NCBI GenBank assembly: GCA_937922015.1
Contig: CAKZVB010000320.1
Location: 1-36,631 of the forward strand
Direction of reading: 5' to 3'
From: an uncultured Granulosicoccaceae bacterium
GTDB taxonomy: Bacteria > Pseudomonadota > Gammaproteobacteria > Granulosicoccales > Granulosicoccaceae
DNA length: 36,631 bases
The notes beneath the pieces are model-generated. The model had not been told where the DNA came from. It made no database searches and worked only from the letters and a program-made list of their open reading frames with translations. This document shows positions 1-6,596 of this stretch, one piece after another. The position numbers and the translations under genes are program-made. Every line of letters begins with the position of its first letter. The first letter of the stretch is position 1.

Positions 1-553
1 ACCGGGGTCACTGATAAATTCAGGGGGATACCAGGCATTTTATCACGAGTGCGCATCACCGTGTGTTTCGTCGACACTCCAATGCACCATCTGAAGTCCG
101 CCCTTAGCGAGCCACAGCGATACATGTGTGATAGGGCAGACACCATTAGTAAAAAGCATTGCACAACCCATATAGAACAATTGTTTGATATGCCACTTAC
201 GCACCCCGAAAACTGTTGGCGAAGAAGCAGATTTCAGCAGGGCCACCAAGTCAAGTTGAGTTGGCATCTAAAACTACAGGACACTGACCTCAACACAGGC
301 ACCGGGATTGTCCGAACAAAGCACGCCTTGCCCATCCATACTGAAAACTCACCTCACTTTCCATATCGACAATTGACATCTGTTGATTCGGATCACCACT
401 AAACTTATCAATTTGCGACATATAGAGTCTCATTTTTCATGTTTTTACCCGACATCTGAACTAAACGCTGGTCGATCATGTCCACGCGGTAAGTCAGGAA
501 TTCTCGGATCCAGTACTGATCCATCAACGCGTCGACCTCACCGGAGATTCACT
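1..553. other. Non-coding stretch upstream of the CNPC cytochrome gene
   Basis: I see no convincing gene here. The open frames on both strands have no recognisable domain, signal peptide or good ribosome site. A perfect TTGACA lies at 373-378, but the hexamers 16-18 bases downstream (such as CCACTA) are poor -10 boxes, so a promoter is only suggested. The last 15 bases hold the Shine-Dalgarno site of the next gene. Confidence 0.5.
543..546 (+). promoter_or_regulatory. Shine-Dalgarno GGAG that sets a GTG start
   Basis: GGAG ends 7 bases before the GTG at 554-556. Starting there gives an N-terminus with basic residues, a hydrophobic segment and a lipobox, whereas the longer upstream reading adds 57 residues of no export character. 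This supports GTG-554 as the true start. Confidence 0.6.
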
Positions 554-1573
554 GTGAATCAACAACTCCCTAAGAAATACCATAGACACCCTCTATCCAC
601 CGCAGTTATAACTGGCTCGCTTGCAATGGCTGGCGCTATAACTCTTTCCGCCTGCAACAGTGCAAACTCTACAAAGGAAACAAATGAAGTCGCATCTGCG
701 GCAAGAGAAGTTCAGGCAGCAGCAAAAGCCTGTAACCCCTGCAACCCTTGCGCGGCAAAGGCATGTAACCCATGCGCTGCCAACGCGTGCAACCCCTGCG
801 CTGCCAAAGCCTGCAATCCGTGCAACCCCTGCGCTGCCAAGGCCTGCAACCCGTGCAATCCCTGTGCTGCCAAAGCCTGCAACCCGTGTAACCCCTGCGC
901 TGCCAAAGCCTGCAACCCGTGCAATCCCTGCGCTGCCAAAGCCTGCAACCCCTGTAACCCTTGCGCAGCGAATGCCTGCAATCCATGTAACCCCTGTGCC
1001 GCTGGCGGCATAAAGGCCTCACAGTTTGTTCGCCCGGCAGGTGTTGGACTTGACAGCGCAGCACTGGCTGGTCAAGCCGCGCTCGGTAAGCAACTCTGGA
1101 ATGACACCTCGTTGAGTTCGAACGGCTTGTCATGCAACAGCTGTCACAACGGCGGAGCGCTGCTCAACGCCTCTTTTGCACTACCTTATCCACATGAAGT
1201 TGCCATGCCTAAACAACAGGCCGGTGTCGGCGTGGTCGACATAGATGAAATGGTGAATTTCTGCATGCTTGCGCCTATGCAAACTGCCCCGCTAGCGTGG
1301 AACTCACAAGAGATTCTCGCGCTGTCTGCCTACAGCCTTGAGTTGCAAGCCTCTTTCAATCCATGCGCTGCAAAAGCTGCAAACGCGTGTAACCCCTGCA
1401 ACCCGTGTGCTGCGAACCCATGCAATCCATGCGCGGCAAAGAGCTGCAATCCATGCAACCCGTGCGCGGCAAAGGCCTGTAATCCTTGCGCAGCAAAGGC
1501 ATGCAACCCCTGCAACCCTTGCGCGGCAAAGAGTTGCAATCCGTGCAACCCTTGTGCGGCAAAAACAAACTAG
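554..1573 (+). CDS. Lipoprotein with a mono-haem cytochrome c domain between two CNPC-repeat arrays
   Basis: The 339-residue protein starts with a lipoprotein signal (hydrophobic stretch about residues 16-33, lipobox LSAC, lipidated Cys34), so it should be anchored in the outer membrane or on the periplasmic side of the envelope. Residues 58-150 form an array of nine units of the type KACNPCAA or [11 protein letters not shown]. Residues about 153-268 are a class I cytochrome c-like domain, with a CNSCH haem site at 194-198 and Met238 or Met242 as possible axial ligand. Residues 269-337 are a second CNPC array. I count 25 and 17 array cysteines. Haem attachment and export are inferred from motifs. 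Possible roles are electron transfer, binding of thiophilic metal ions, or a disulfide-linked scaffold; none is shown. I vaguely recall CNPC-rich proteins in other marine proteobacteria but cannot name a characterised one. Confidence 0.85.
   Translation: MNQQLPKKYHRHPLSTAVITGSLAMAGAITLSACNSANSTKETNEVASAAREVQAAAKACNPCNPCAAKACNPCAANACNPCAAKACNPCNPCAAKACNPCNPCAAKACNPCNPCAAKACNPCNPCAAKACNPCNPCAANACNPCNPCAAGGIKASQFVRPAGVGLDSAALAGQAALGKQLWNDTSLSSNGLSCNSCHNGGALLNASFALPYPHEVAMPKQQAGVGVVDIDEMVNFCMLAPMQTAPLAWNSQEILALSAYSLELQASFNPCAAKAANACNPCNPCAANPCNPCAAKSCNPCNPCAAKACNPCAAKACNPCNPCAAKSCNPCNPCAAKTN
725..1003 (+). repeat. N-terminal CNPC-coding tandem repeat array
   Basis: Nine degenerate in-frame units of 24 or 33 bases encode KACNPCAA or [11 protein letters not shown] (two carry N for K). 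Units differ mostly at third codon positions (AAC/AAT, TGC/TGT, CCC/CCT/CCG/CCA), so the peptide is better conserved than the DNA. No spacers are present, so it is not a CRISPR array. Confidence 0.9.
1358..1564 (+). repeat. C-terminal CNPC-coding tandem repeat array
   Basis: A second block of the same repeat follows the cytochrome domain. It is less regular: units read [35 protein letters not shown] and KACNPCAA. It ends three codons before the stop. A Ser for Ala change (KSCNPC) occurs only in this array. Confidence 0.88.
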
Positions 1574-1607
1574 CACTTAGTCGCCAATTTGTTACGAGTC
1601 CGGGAAT

Positions 1608-1630
1608 ACCCCTGTTTATTGAGCAGGGGT
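1608..1630 (+). terminator. Hairpin after the CNPC cytochrome gene
   Basis: ACCCCTG (1608-1614) and CAGGGGT (1624-1630) form a perfect 7-bp stem with a 9-base loop, 34 bases after the stop codon. No T-run follows, so it is a weak candidate for an intrinsic terminator and may instead protect the mRNA end. Confidence 0.4.
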
Positions 1631-1742
1631 CATGAACAATCACGCAGCCCGCAACAGGTTCTGCGTAGTGCCGGATTCAAATGCCAGCGCATTTGGATTA
1701 CCAAACCTGCCCGGTCTTGCTAAAATCTCTATCAATGATTAG

Positions 1743-1762
1743 TTTGACTTTAAATAGTCAAA
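1743..1762. promoter_or_regulatory. Inverted repeat, possible operator
   Basis: TTTGACT (1743-1749), six bases, then AGTCAAA (1756-1762) make a perfect 7-bp inverted repeat 25 bases before the ATG of the next gene. Size and symmetry fit a dimeric regulator. It does not match the usual FNR (TTGAT-N4-ATCAA) or CRP (TGTGA-N6-TCACA) sites. A small RNA hairpin is the alternative. Confidence 0.4.
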
Positions 1763-1787
1763 TAACTCCGGCTACAAGTTACTAAAA

Positions 1788-2525
1788 ATGAATGATTCAA
1801 CTACGGCATCAGTCGAAAATAATTTATTCAACGATCTTTCATCCGATCAGCTAACGACCATGCAAGCCGCAGCTGGCACGATAGAGAATTGCTATCGATT
1901 GCTGCAAAAAAATGAAAGCTACGGCAATGTGGTCAGGGAAGTACTGAAAGAACAAGGGCAATTTGTAGAATACGACCATTACCCGAAAGGAGATGTTCAT
2001 GACAAAGAAACATTCTCCCAATACTTCTATCACGCACATCGCGGGCTAAACGGAGAAAACGGCCACTTCCACACCTTCCTTCGGGCTGGAGGCATGCCGA
2101 AACACATACAACCGGCTCCCTACAACGGAGAAGTAGCCTGGCCGGCCGGAGACGATGCATTAAGCCATATCATCGCTATTTCCATGGATCCCAGAGGCTA
2201 TCCGATAGGCTTATTCACCACTAATCGCTGGGTCACCGGTGAAACTTTCTACACCGCAGAACATGTAATAGAGATGCTGGATCACTTCAACATGGATCTT
2301 CTCTACCCTTCATGGCCGGTAAACCTGTGGATAACAGCCACCATCCAGCTATTTCGTCCACAGATCGAAACTTTGCTAAGACAGCGCGACAAAGCAATAA
2401 GTGACTGGCAACTAAAACACCCTGACCGGGATGCCTACGAAGACAGAGAACTGGAAATCACCAGCCAATTGAATATCGACGTTGATCAACAACTAACTCT
2501 TATAGAAGAGTCACTAAGGCAGTAA
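1788..2525 (+). CDS. Conserved cytoplasmic protein resembling DUF6969
   Basis: The 245-residue soluble protein has no signal peptide or membrane helix. Its middle contains a His- and aromatic-rich block at about residues 80-120 (YDHYPKGDV, YFYHAHRG, GHFHTFLRAGGMP). From memory this resembles the uncharacterised DUF6969 family; the function of that family is unknown to me. The clustered histidines suggest a metal or cofactor site, which is inference only. The C-terminal 50 residues are charged and probably helical. No clear Shine-Dalgarno site precedes the ATG, but no other start fits. The gene lies 214 bases after the CNPC cytochrome on the same strand, with a hairpin and an inverted repeat between, so it is probably a separate transcription unit. 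Confidence 0.75.
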   Translation: MNDSTTASVENNLFNDLSSDQLTTMQAAAGTIENCYRLLQKNESYGNVVREVLKEQGQFVEYDHYPKGDVHDKETFSQYFYHAHRGLNGENGHFHTFLRAGGMPKHIQPAPYNGEVAWPAGDDALSHIIAISMDPRGYPIGLFTTNRWVTGETFYTAEHVIEMLDHFNMDLLYPSWPVNLWITATIQLFRPQIETLLRQRDKAISDWQLKHPDRDAYEDRELEITSQLNIDVDQQLTLIEESLRQ

Positions 2526-2579
2526 CTCCGGGTACCGTCAACGCCATTCAGAACAAGCACTTCCGAACCACCAGGCAAA

Positions 2580-2603
2580 CGCATAACCCCCACGGGTTAT
2601 GCG
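2580..2603. terminator. Bidirectional hairpin between convergent genes
   Basis: A perfect 10-bp stem (arms CGCATAACCC and GGGTTATGCG, loop CCAC) lies 54 bases after the plus-strand stop and 8 bases beyond the minus-strand stop. The T-run is poor on both sides. Its position between convergent genes makes a shared terminator likely. Confidence 0.6.
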
Positions 2604-2611
2604 CTTCAAAT

Positions 2612-3121
2612 TTACTCCCAGACAATTACCCGGCGCTGGCCGTTCGCTGCCCGTATCCCGCGCGCCCCGCTCGCTGCAACAGAGTCTTCGATTGAGAACT
2701 CACGATGCAACGGAACCATTGTCGAATCCTGAAACCAGACAACTGCAACGACAGAATCAAACTCGTTAGTGATCTCCATACTATGGCTGAACACTCCATC
2801 AAGCATCGGACCGCGCACCGCGCAGCTTTCATAGTCAACATCATACGCGTCACCATCGACGTCATAGCTGGTACAGATAGAAACTGACGCTTCCATACCC
2901 CGTGCAGATTCCAGATCAAATTCAATATCAATACCTCTGGCAGTGTCAAAGTCAAAATCACTGGCTACATCCAAAGATTTTGTATCAGCCACTTTGTCTA
3001 CAATATCCGTAGAGCCGGTGCTCTCGGCTGCGGCTATTTCCGGTTCTTCTCCGCTCCCTCCGCAGCCAGCAACGACAGTAAGAGCCAAACCAACTGTTCC
3101 AATTAAAAGAGCGTTCTTCAT
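2612..3121 (-). CDS. Small secreted lipoprotein, unknown function
   Basis: The 169-residue product begins with a clear lipoprotein signal peptide (MKNALLIGTVGLALTVVAGC; lipidated Cys20), followed by a Gly/Ser/Glu-rich linker and an acidic region rich in Asp and Glu (about residues 30-110). The remainder looks like a small beta-rich domain with two cysteines near residues 83 and 97. I do not recognise the family. The start codon overlaps the stop of the upstream LruC-domain gene by ATGA, so translation is probably coupled and the two products may act together at the cell surface. A hairpin directly follows the stop. Confidence 0.75.
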   Translation of the reverse strand: MKNALLIGTVGLALTVVAGCGGSGEEPEIAAAESTGSTDIVDKVADTKSLDVASDFDFDTARGIDIEFDLESARGMEASVSICTSYDVDGDAYDVDYESCAVRGPMLDGVFSHSMEITNEFDSVVAVVWFQDSTMVPLHREFSIEDSVAASGARGIRAANGQRRVIVWE

Positions 3122-5232
3122 TCCGTCGCCTCATGGTTGCTGAAAATCAATTCAGGTGTAGTAAATTGCGGGTTGTACCAATACGAGTTGTCCAAGCCGC
3201 CGGAGCTTGCATACCGGGAAAATAACCGATACGCGTGGCCGACATCTCCGTTTTCAGTTGGATAATCCCATCGAGTGCCAATCTCCAATGCCCACGGAAG
3301 ACCATTTTCGGTCTGAAAGTAAGTGTCATGTGCCGGATCTGACACGTCGTCGCCGGGCTCGTCAAACAACGTCAGATCAAACGCCTCAGTAGGTTTCTGA
3401 TTTTTCAGATGTATCTCATAAGCTCTGCCGGGTGCGGTCATAAAATGACCACCATGCCATGCGCCTGGCGTGGCAAACAAAAACGGATCCATTACGCCAC
3501 GCAACGTCACATCGACAGGCTCGAGCATTGGAAGCTCGGCTTCAAATTTCATCTGGATTGATGAACCACAGCCGGGTTCGGTTCGGTAGTAGAGACATAG
3601 ATCACCAGTACCAACGTAGTCCCACAAGTTGTAAGTCACCATTAATATCGCTTCGTCTCGCCCCCCTTCAATCGGTTCAAAATCTACCGGCTTACCATTA
3701 ATTGTGTAGCGTACGTTAGCAAGGTCTACTTGCGAATACTTCACACCGGGAAGTCTGATCGCAAAGCCGTTGTGGTATGCAGCACCGACAGCCGCAACCT
3801 CACCGGAAATATTCACCTGCTTTACACCAAAACTTGTACTGGCAACAGCGGTGCGCATGTAGACAACCAGATCGTTCATGTCATAGTCGCCTTCCAGCGG
3901 CCAGTTGTCTTCAAAAGCGACTGTTGTCCAGCCTGTCGCCGACGGGTAGTGATTTACGGTAACTTCCTCGGCTCGCACTTCTACCTGATAATCCTCCACC
4001 TCACCATCTGCAACACCACCTGTTGCATATAAACCGGTCTCTGATGATAACCTGAAGCGCGCCCAGGTTTTTCCCTCGACTACCCCACCAGGCACTTCAA
4101 GGTATAGCGCCTGCTTACCCGGCTCGACTTTAACGTCGGTAAGAACCTGATCCTGTGCGTCAAACACACCGTCACCACCCACATCAATCCAGCCACTGAT
4201 ATACCCTGCAGCCGATGCAGTGACAATAGCTACGGCCTTGTCACCTTCAACGATGGCGGTAGCAAACTGGACTCCGTCTTCATCATCCTGTTGATTATTC
4301 TGATCATCTGACAGGGGAAATGCGAAGCTATCGGCTTCACCATCAACCCCTTCTCCAAGGAATAATTTCGGATCGGCTGTCAACCCGTGCCGCGCGCCGT
4401 TACTGGCAAGGTATGTTCCGTATGAATCGGGAGCGTCACCAAAATCCTGATCAAGGTCGGTAGTGTCGACAATCAGCGCGTTTGCACAACGAGCGCCATC
4501 GTTAACATTAGAAGAAGGGCCGGACGCAAAGTGGCGGGCTCTATAGTCACCAGCCCCGATTGCTATCCTGAAAATTACACCGTCACCATTTCTACTAATA
4601 TACATGTTGCCATCCGGGTCAAAATAGGCAGCACCAAAGAAACCGGTCTCACCGACATTATCGAGTAAAGCGCTATCCCCCGTATCAAGATCCACACTGT
4701 AAAGATCACCACCTGAACTGACCAGATAAGCGACACCATCGGCAGGGTTTATAGCGATATCAGCACCCTTAACAGGCAGCGAAGCGCCACCTGTTATCTG
4801 CTTCATCTGCAGGTAATCAGAAGCATCCTGATCAAGATTGATCGAGTAAAGGCCGAATTTTCTACCTTGCCTGTATACATAGTAGTGATTGTTATGTGGA
4901 TGAACATCTCCTATATAGAAATTGGTGCCGGCTATGTTGTCGACCTCAAGCGGCTCAATGGTAAAGTCGTCATGGACTCTCACAGGCGCACCATGCTCGT
5001 ACCCCCAGGCGTATATATAGTTATCGGCTGGGTTAAAACCTGCAGCGTTAACCGCTTTACGAGTGCCCATACTGGTGTTTTCCACACGATAATCACCAGT
5101 AGACAGATTTACCGCATAGGCTTGCGGCACGGCTCCCTGGATTAAAAAAGCCTGAGAAGGGCATGCATCAAACGGGGCAGCAAAAATGCTTTGGGTAAAC
5201 AGCAAAGCAGATACAGCAAGCAATTTTCTCAT
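3118..5232 (-). CDS. Secreted GEVED/LruC-domain protein
   Basis: The 704-residue protein starts MRKLLAVSALLFTQ with a Sec signal cut near FAA (residue 19). AGGA lies 8 bases upstream of this ATG, which favours it over a start 20 codons earlier. Residues about 25-250 look like beta-propeller strands. Residues about 263-420 match a GEVED-type module (DFGDAPDSYG near 263 and GEVEDYQVEV near 410). Residues about 428-690 match an LruC domain (NHYPSATGW...FEDNWP...GDYDMNDLVV, Asp-rich and probably calcium-binding). Such proteins are predicted to be secreted or surface adhesin-like, with unknown partners. It is cotranscribed with the following lipoprotein gene and is divergent from an ECF sigma factor and signal peptidase. 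Confidence 0.82.
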   Translation of the reverse strand: MRKLLAVSALLFTQSIFAAPFDACPSQAFLIQGAVPQAYAVNLSTGDYRVENTSMGTRKAVNAAGFNPADNYIYAWGYEHGAPVRVHDDFTIEPLEVDNIAGTNFYIGDVHPHNNHYYVYRQGRKFGLYSINLDQDASDYLQMKQITGGASLPVKGADIAINPADGVAYLVSSGGDLYSVDLDTGDSALLDNVGETGFFGAAYFDPDGNMYISRNGDGVIFRIAIGAGDYRARHFASGPSSNVNDGARCANALIVDTTDLDQDFGDAPDSYGTYLASNGARHGLTADPKLFLGEGVDGEADSFAFPLSDDQNNQQDDEDGVQFATAIVEGDKAVAIVTASAAGYISGWIDVGGDGVFDAQDQVLTDVKVEPGKQALYLEVPGGVVEGKTWARFRLSSETGLYATGGVADGEVEDYQVEVRAEEVTVNHYPSATGWTTVAFEDNWPLEGDYDMNDLVVYMRTAVASTSFGVKQVNISGEVAAVGAAYHNGFAIRLPGVKYSQVDLANVRYTINGKPVDFEPIEGGRDEAILMVTYNLWDYVGTGDLCLYYRTEPGCGSSIQMKFEAELPMLEPVDVTLRGVMDPFLFATPGAWHGGHFMTAPGRAYEIHLKNQKPTEAFDLTLFDEPGDDVSDPAHDTYFQTENGLPWALEIGTRWDYPTENGDVGHAYRLFSRYASSGGLDNSYWYNPQFTTPELIFSNHEATE

Positions 5233-5328
5233 CAAGATTAATCCTTTGATTAGTTCCAGGCGATTCGAAAAGGTACATAATTCGAATTGCACAGCCCTGA
5301 GATTTAAAAAAAACTTTAGTAATAAACG

Positions 5329-5357
5329 CGTATATTGTCGGAGTGCAAAATCAACAA
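5329..5357 (-). promoter_or_regulatory. Candidate promoter for the LruC-lipoprotein pair
   Basis: On the minus strand TTGTTG (5352-5357) and TATACG (5329-5334) are separated by 17 bases. The boxes match the sigma-70 consensus at 3 and 4 of 6 positions. The predicted leader is about 90 bases. This is a weak match judged by eye. Confidence 0.3.
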
Positions 5358-5668
5358 AACATTAAGTGACGGGAACAGCAAGACCGTAGGGCAGAACCAT
5401 TTTCGGTTCAAAATAAATCAGGTTTTTCAGCGCACCATTTAATTCGACCGATGTTACGGCGACGAGGTTATTTCCTTAATTTTAAATCAGTCGATCAGTT
5501 ACTATTTCGGGGGTGTTTTTGCAAAAATGAGAGTTCATCGAAATTTCCATCATAGCGACTCAACACTGAATCACCTCTTCCATGCACTGACCTGGTGCGA
5601 ATACACGAGTACCGTTCTGATTATCGAATGTTAACCAGTTATCATGTTTAACCTTTCGAATAATCAGG
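5358..5668. other. Intergenic stretch between divergent LruC and sigma genes
   Basis: This AT-rich spacer has no convincing gene. A minus-strand open frame crossing 5560-5841 overlaps the sigma gene and lacks protein-like features. A short dyad (GAACC, six bases, GGTTC) lies near 5394-5409. I looked for a c-di-GMP riboswitch and did not find its conserved core. Confidence 0.5.
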
Positions 5669-5698
5669 TGTAACGTTTCCGCACGATGACAGTATAAC
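5669..5698 (+). promoter_or_regulatory. Candidate promoter directly before the sigma factor gene
   Basis: TATAAC at 5693-5698 is a good -10 box. TGTAAC at 5669-5674, 18 bases upstream, is a poor sigma-70 -35 box but resembles -35 elements used by some ECF sigma factors. Transcription would start about at the ATG (5704), implying a leaderless or nearly leaderless message. Autoregulation is inference. Confidence 0.35.
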
Positions 5699-5703
5699 CG
5701 GAC

Positions 5704-6288
5704 ATGCGAGCCAAACTCCCCAATGCAGATGCCGAAGACCTGGAGACCCTGCAAACAGATAATCCTCACGTTTTCGGTCGATTTGTAAGCCGCTACGAGC
5801 GTCCTGTTTTCAGTTTTCTTGGTCAGATGGGATTTTCCCAAACTGATTCAGAGGACTTGGCACAAGAGGTATTTCTTCGTGTGTGGCGCAGCCGGAAATC
5901 ATATCAGTCACATCTGGCAAAAATATCAACGTGGTTATTCACTATCACCCGCAACGTTGCACTAACAGAAATACGCAAACGTGAGAAAAGACTACCGATA
6001 AACAGCAATGAAATTGAATCTTTCGCAGACCCCCACCCGTCACACAGTCCTGCCGGGCGTTTCATCGAAACAGAGAGAGCCGATCAATTACAAAAAGCAC
6101 TGCAACTACTTTCTATTGAAGATCGCGAGGTGATCGCATTATTTTATATCCGGCAACTATCTGCCAAAGATGCCTGCGCGATACAAAATTGCTCAGCAGC
6201 CACCTTTAGAACCCGACTGTCAAGAGCCAAACAAAGACTCATAGTTCTTCTATCAACAGTGAAAGACGCCGGAGCCGATCCGTTATGA
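5704..6288 (+). CDS. ECF-type RNA polymerase sigma factor
   Basis: The 194-residue protein has the two-domain layout of extracytoplasmic-function sigma factors. Region 2 is at about residues 23-95 (SEDLAQEVFLRVWR in 2.1/2.2 and STWLFTITRNVALTEIRKR in 2.3/2.4, which reads the -10 element). Region 4 is at about 130-185 (LSIEDREVIALFYI, then a helix-turn-helix ending TFRTRLSRAKQRL). It should direct RNA polymerase to a small regulon. It is followed by a gene for a one-helix membrane protein overlapping by ATGA, the usual position of an anti-sigma factor, and then by a signal peptidase. The target genes are unknown; the divergent LruC gene is an obvious candidate. Confidence 0.93.
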   Translation: MRAKLPNADAEDLETLQTDNPHVFGRFVSRYERPVFSFLGQMGFSQTDSEDLAQEVFLRVWRSRKSYQSHLAKISTWLFTITRNVALTEIRKREKRLPINSNEIESFADPHPSHSPAGRFIETERADQLQKALQLLSIEDREVIALFYIRQLSAKDACAIQNCSAATFRTRLSRAKQRLIVLLSTVKDAGADPL

Positions 6289-6584
6289 AAAAAAATGAAC
6301 CTCAGCTACCGGCTGATGTGGAGGAATTGCTCAGGAACAGCCTTGTGCATCCACCCGCAGATTTCAGTCAGAAGCTTGTACAGCGTATTTCACTAGTAGC
6401 AGATGCCAATAACGAGCTTACTGGCGACCATTTTTATACAAATCAACCACATCACCGTATTAACAATAGTCAGGTGAAAACACCTGTCTGGCAATGGCTT
6501 GCTCTGGCCGTGGGTAGTGTGCTGGGTCTGGTGCAAACGACAGGGTTTGTATTAGGTGTATGGGTTGCCACGGCAGCCGGATAA
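6285..6584 (+). CDS. Small membrane protein, possible anti-sigma factor
   Basis: The 99-residue protein has a soluble N-terminal part of about 65 residues and one hydrophobic helix at about residues 70-97 (WQWLALAVGSVLGLVQTTGF and on). It ends almost directly after the helix, so there is no periplasmic sensor domain. The N-terminal motif PPADFSQKLVQRIS is of the kind seen near the start of sigma-regulating membrane proteins. No HxxxCxxC zinc anti-sigma motif is present. The ATGA overlap with the sigma gene suggests matched production, so an anti-sigma role is inferred from position rather than from a recognised domain. A 12-base gap leads to the signal peptidase gene. Confidence 0.7.
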   Translation: MKKNEPQLPADVEELLRNSLVHPPADFSQKLVQRISLVADANNELTGDHFYTNQPHHRINNSQVKTPVWQWLALAVGSVLGLVQTTGFVLGVWVATAAG

Positions 6585-6596
6585 CAGGAAATATAT

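Noticed and set aside
43-402. Open frames of 74 and 117 codons at the left end
   Set aside because: They overlap on opposite strands, lack ribosome sites and domain features, and have a composition unlike the real genes here.
725-1564. CRISPR-like periodic repeats
   Set aside because: Units are contiguous, in frame, vary at third codon positions and lack unique spacers; no cas genes are near.
669-1576. Long minus-strand and alternate-frame open reading frames opposite the CNPC arrays
   Set aside because: They mirror the repeat in other frames, giving monotonous Gly-Leu-Gln or Arg-Gly-Cys peptides, with no ribosome site or recognisable domain.
5361-5410. Possible c-di-GMP riboswitch before the sigma factor
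   Set aside because: The GGGAACAGCAAGACCGTAGGGC area looked GEMM-like at first, but the conserved GCAAAG-type core and paired stems are not there.
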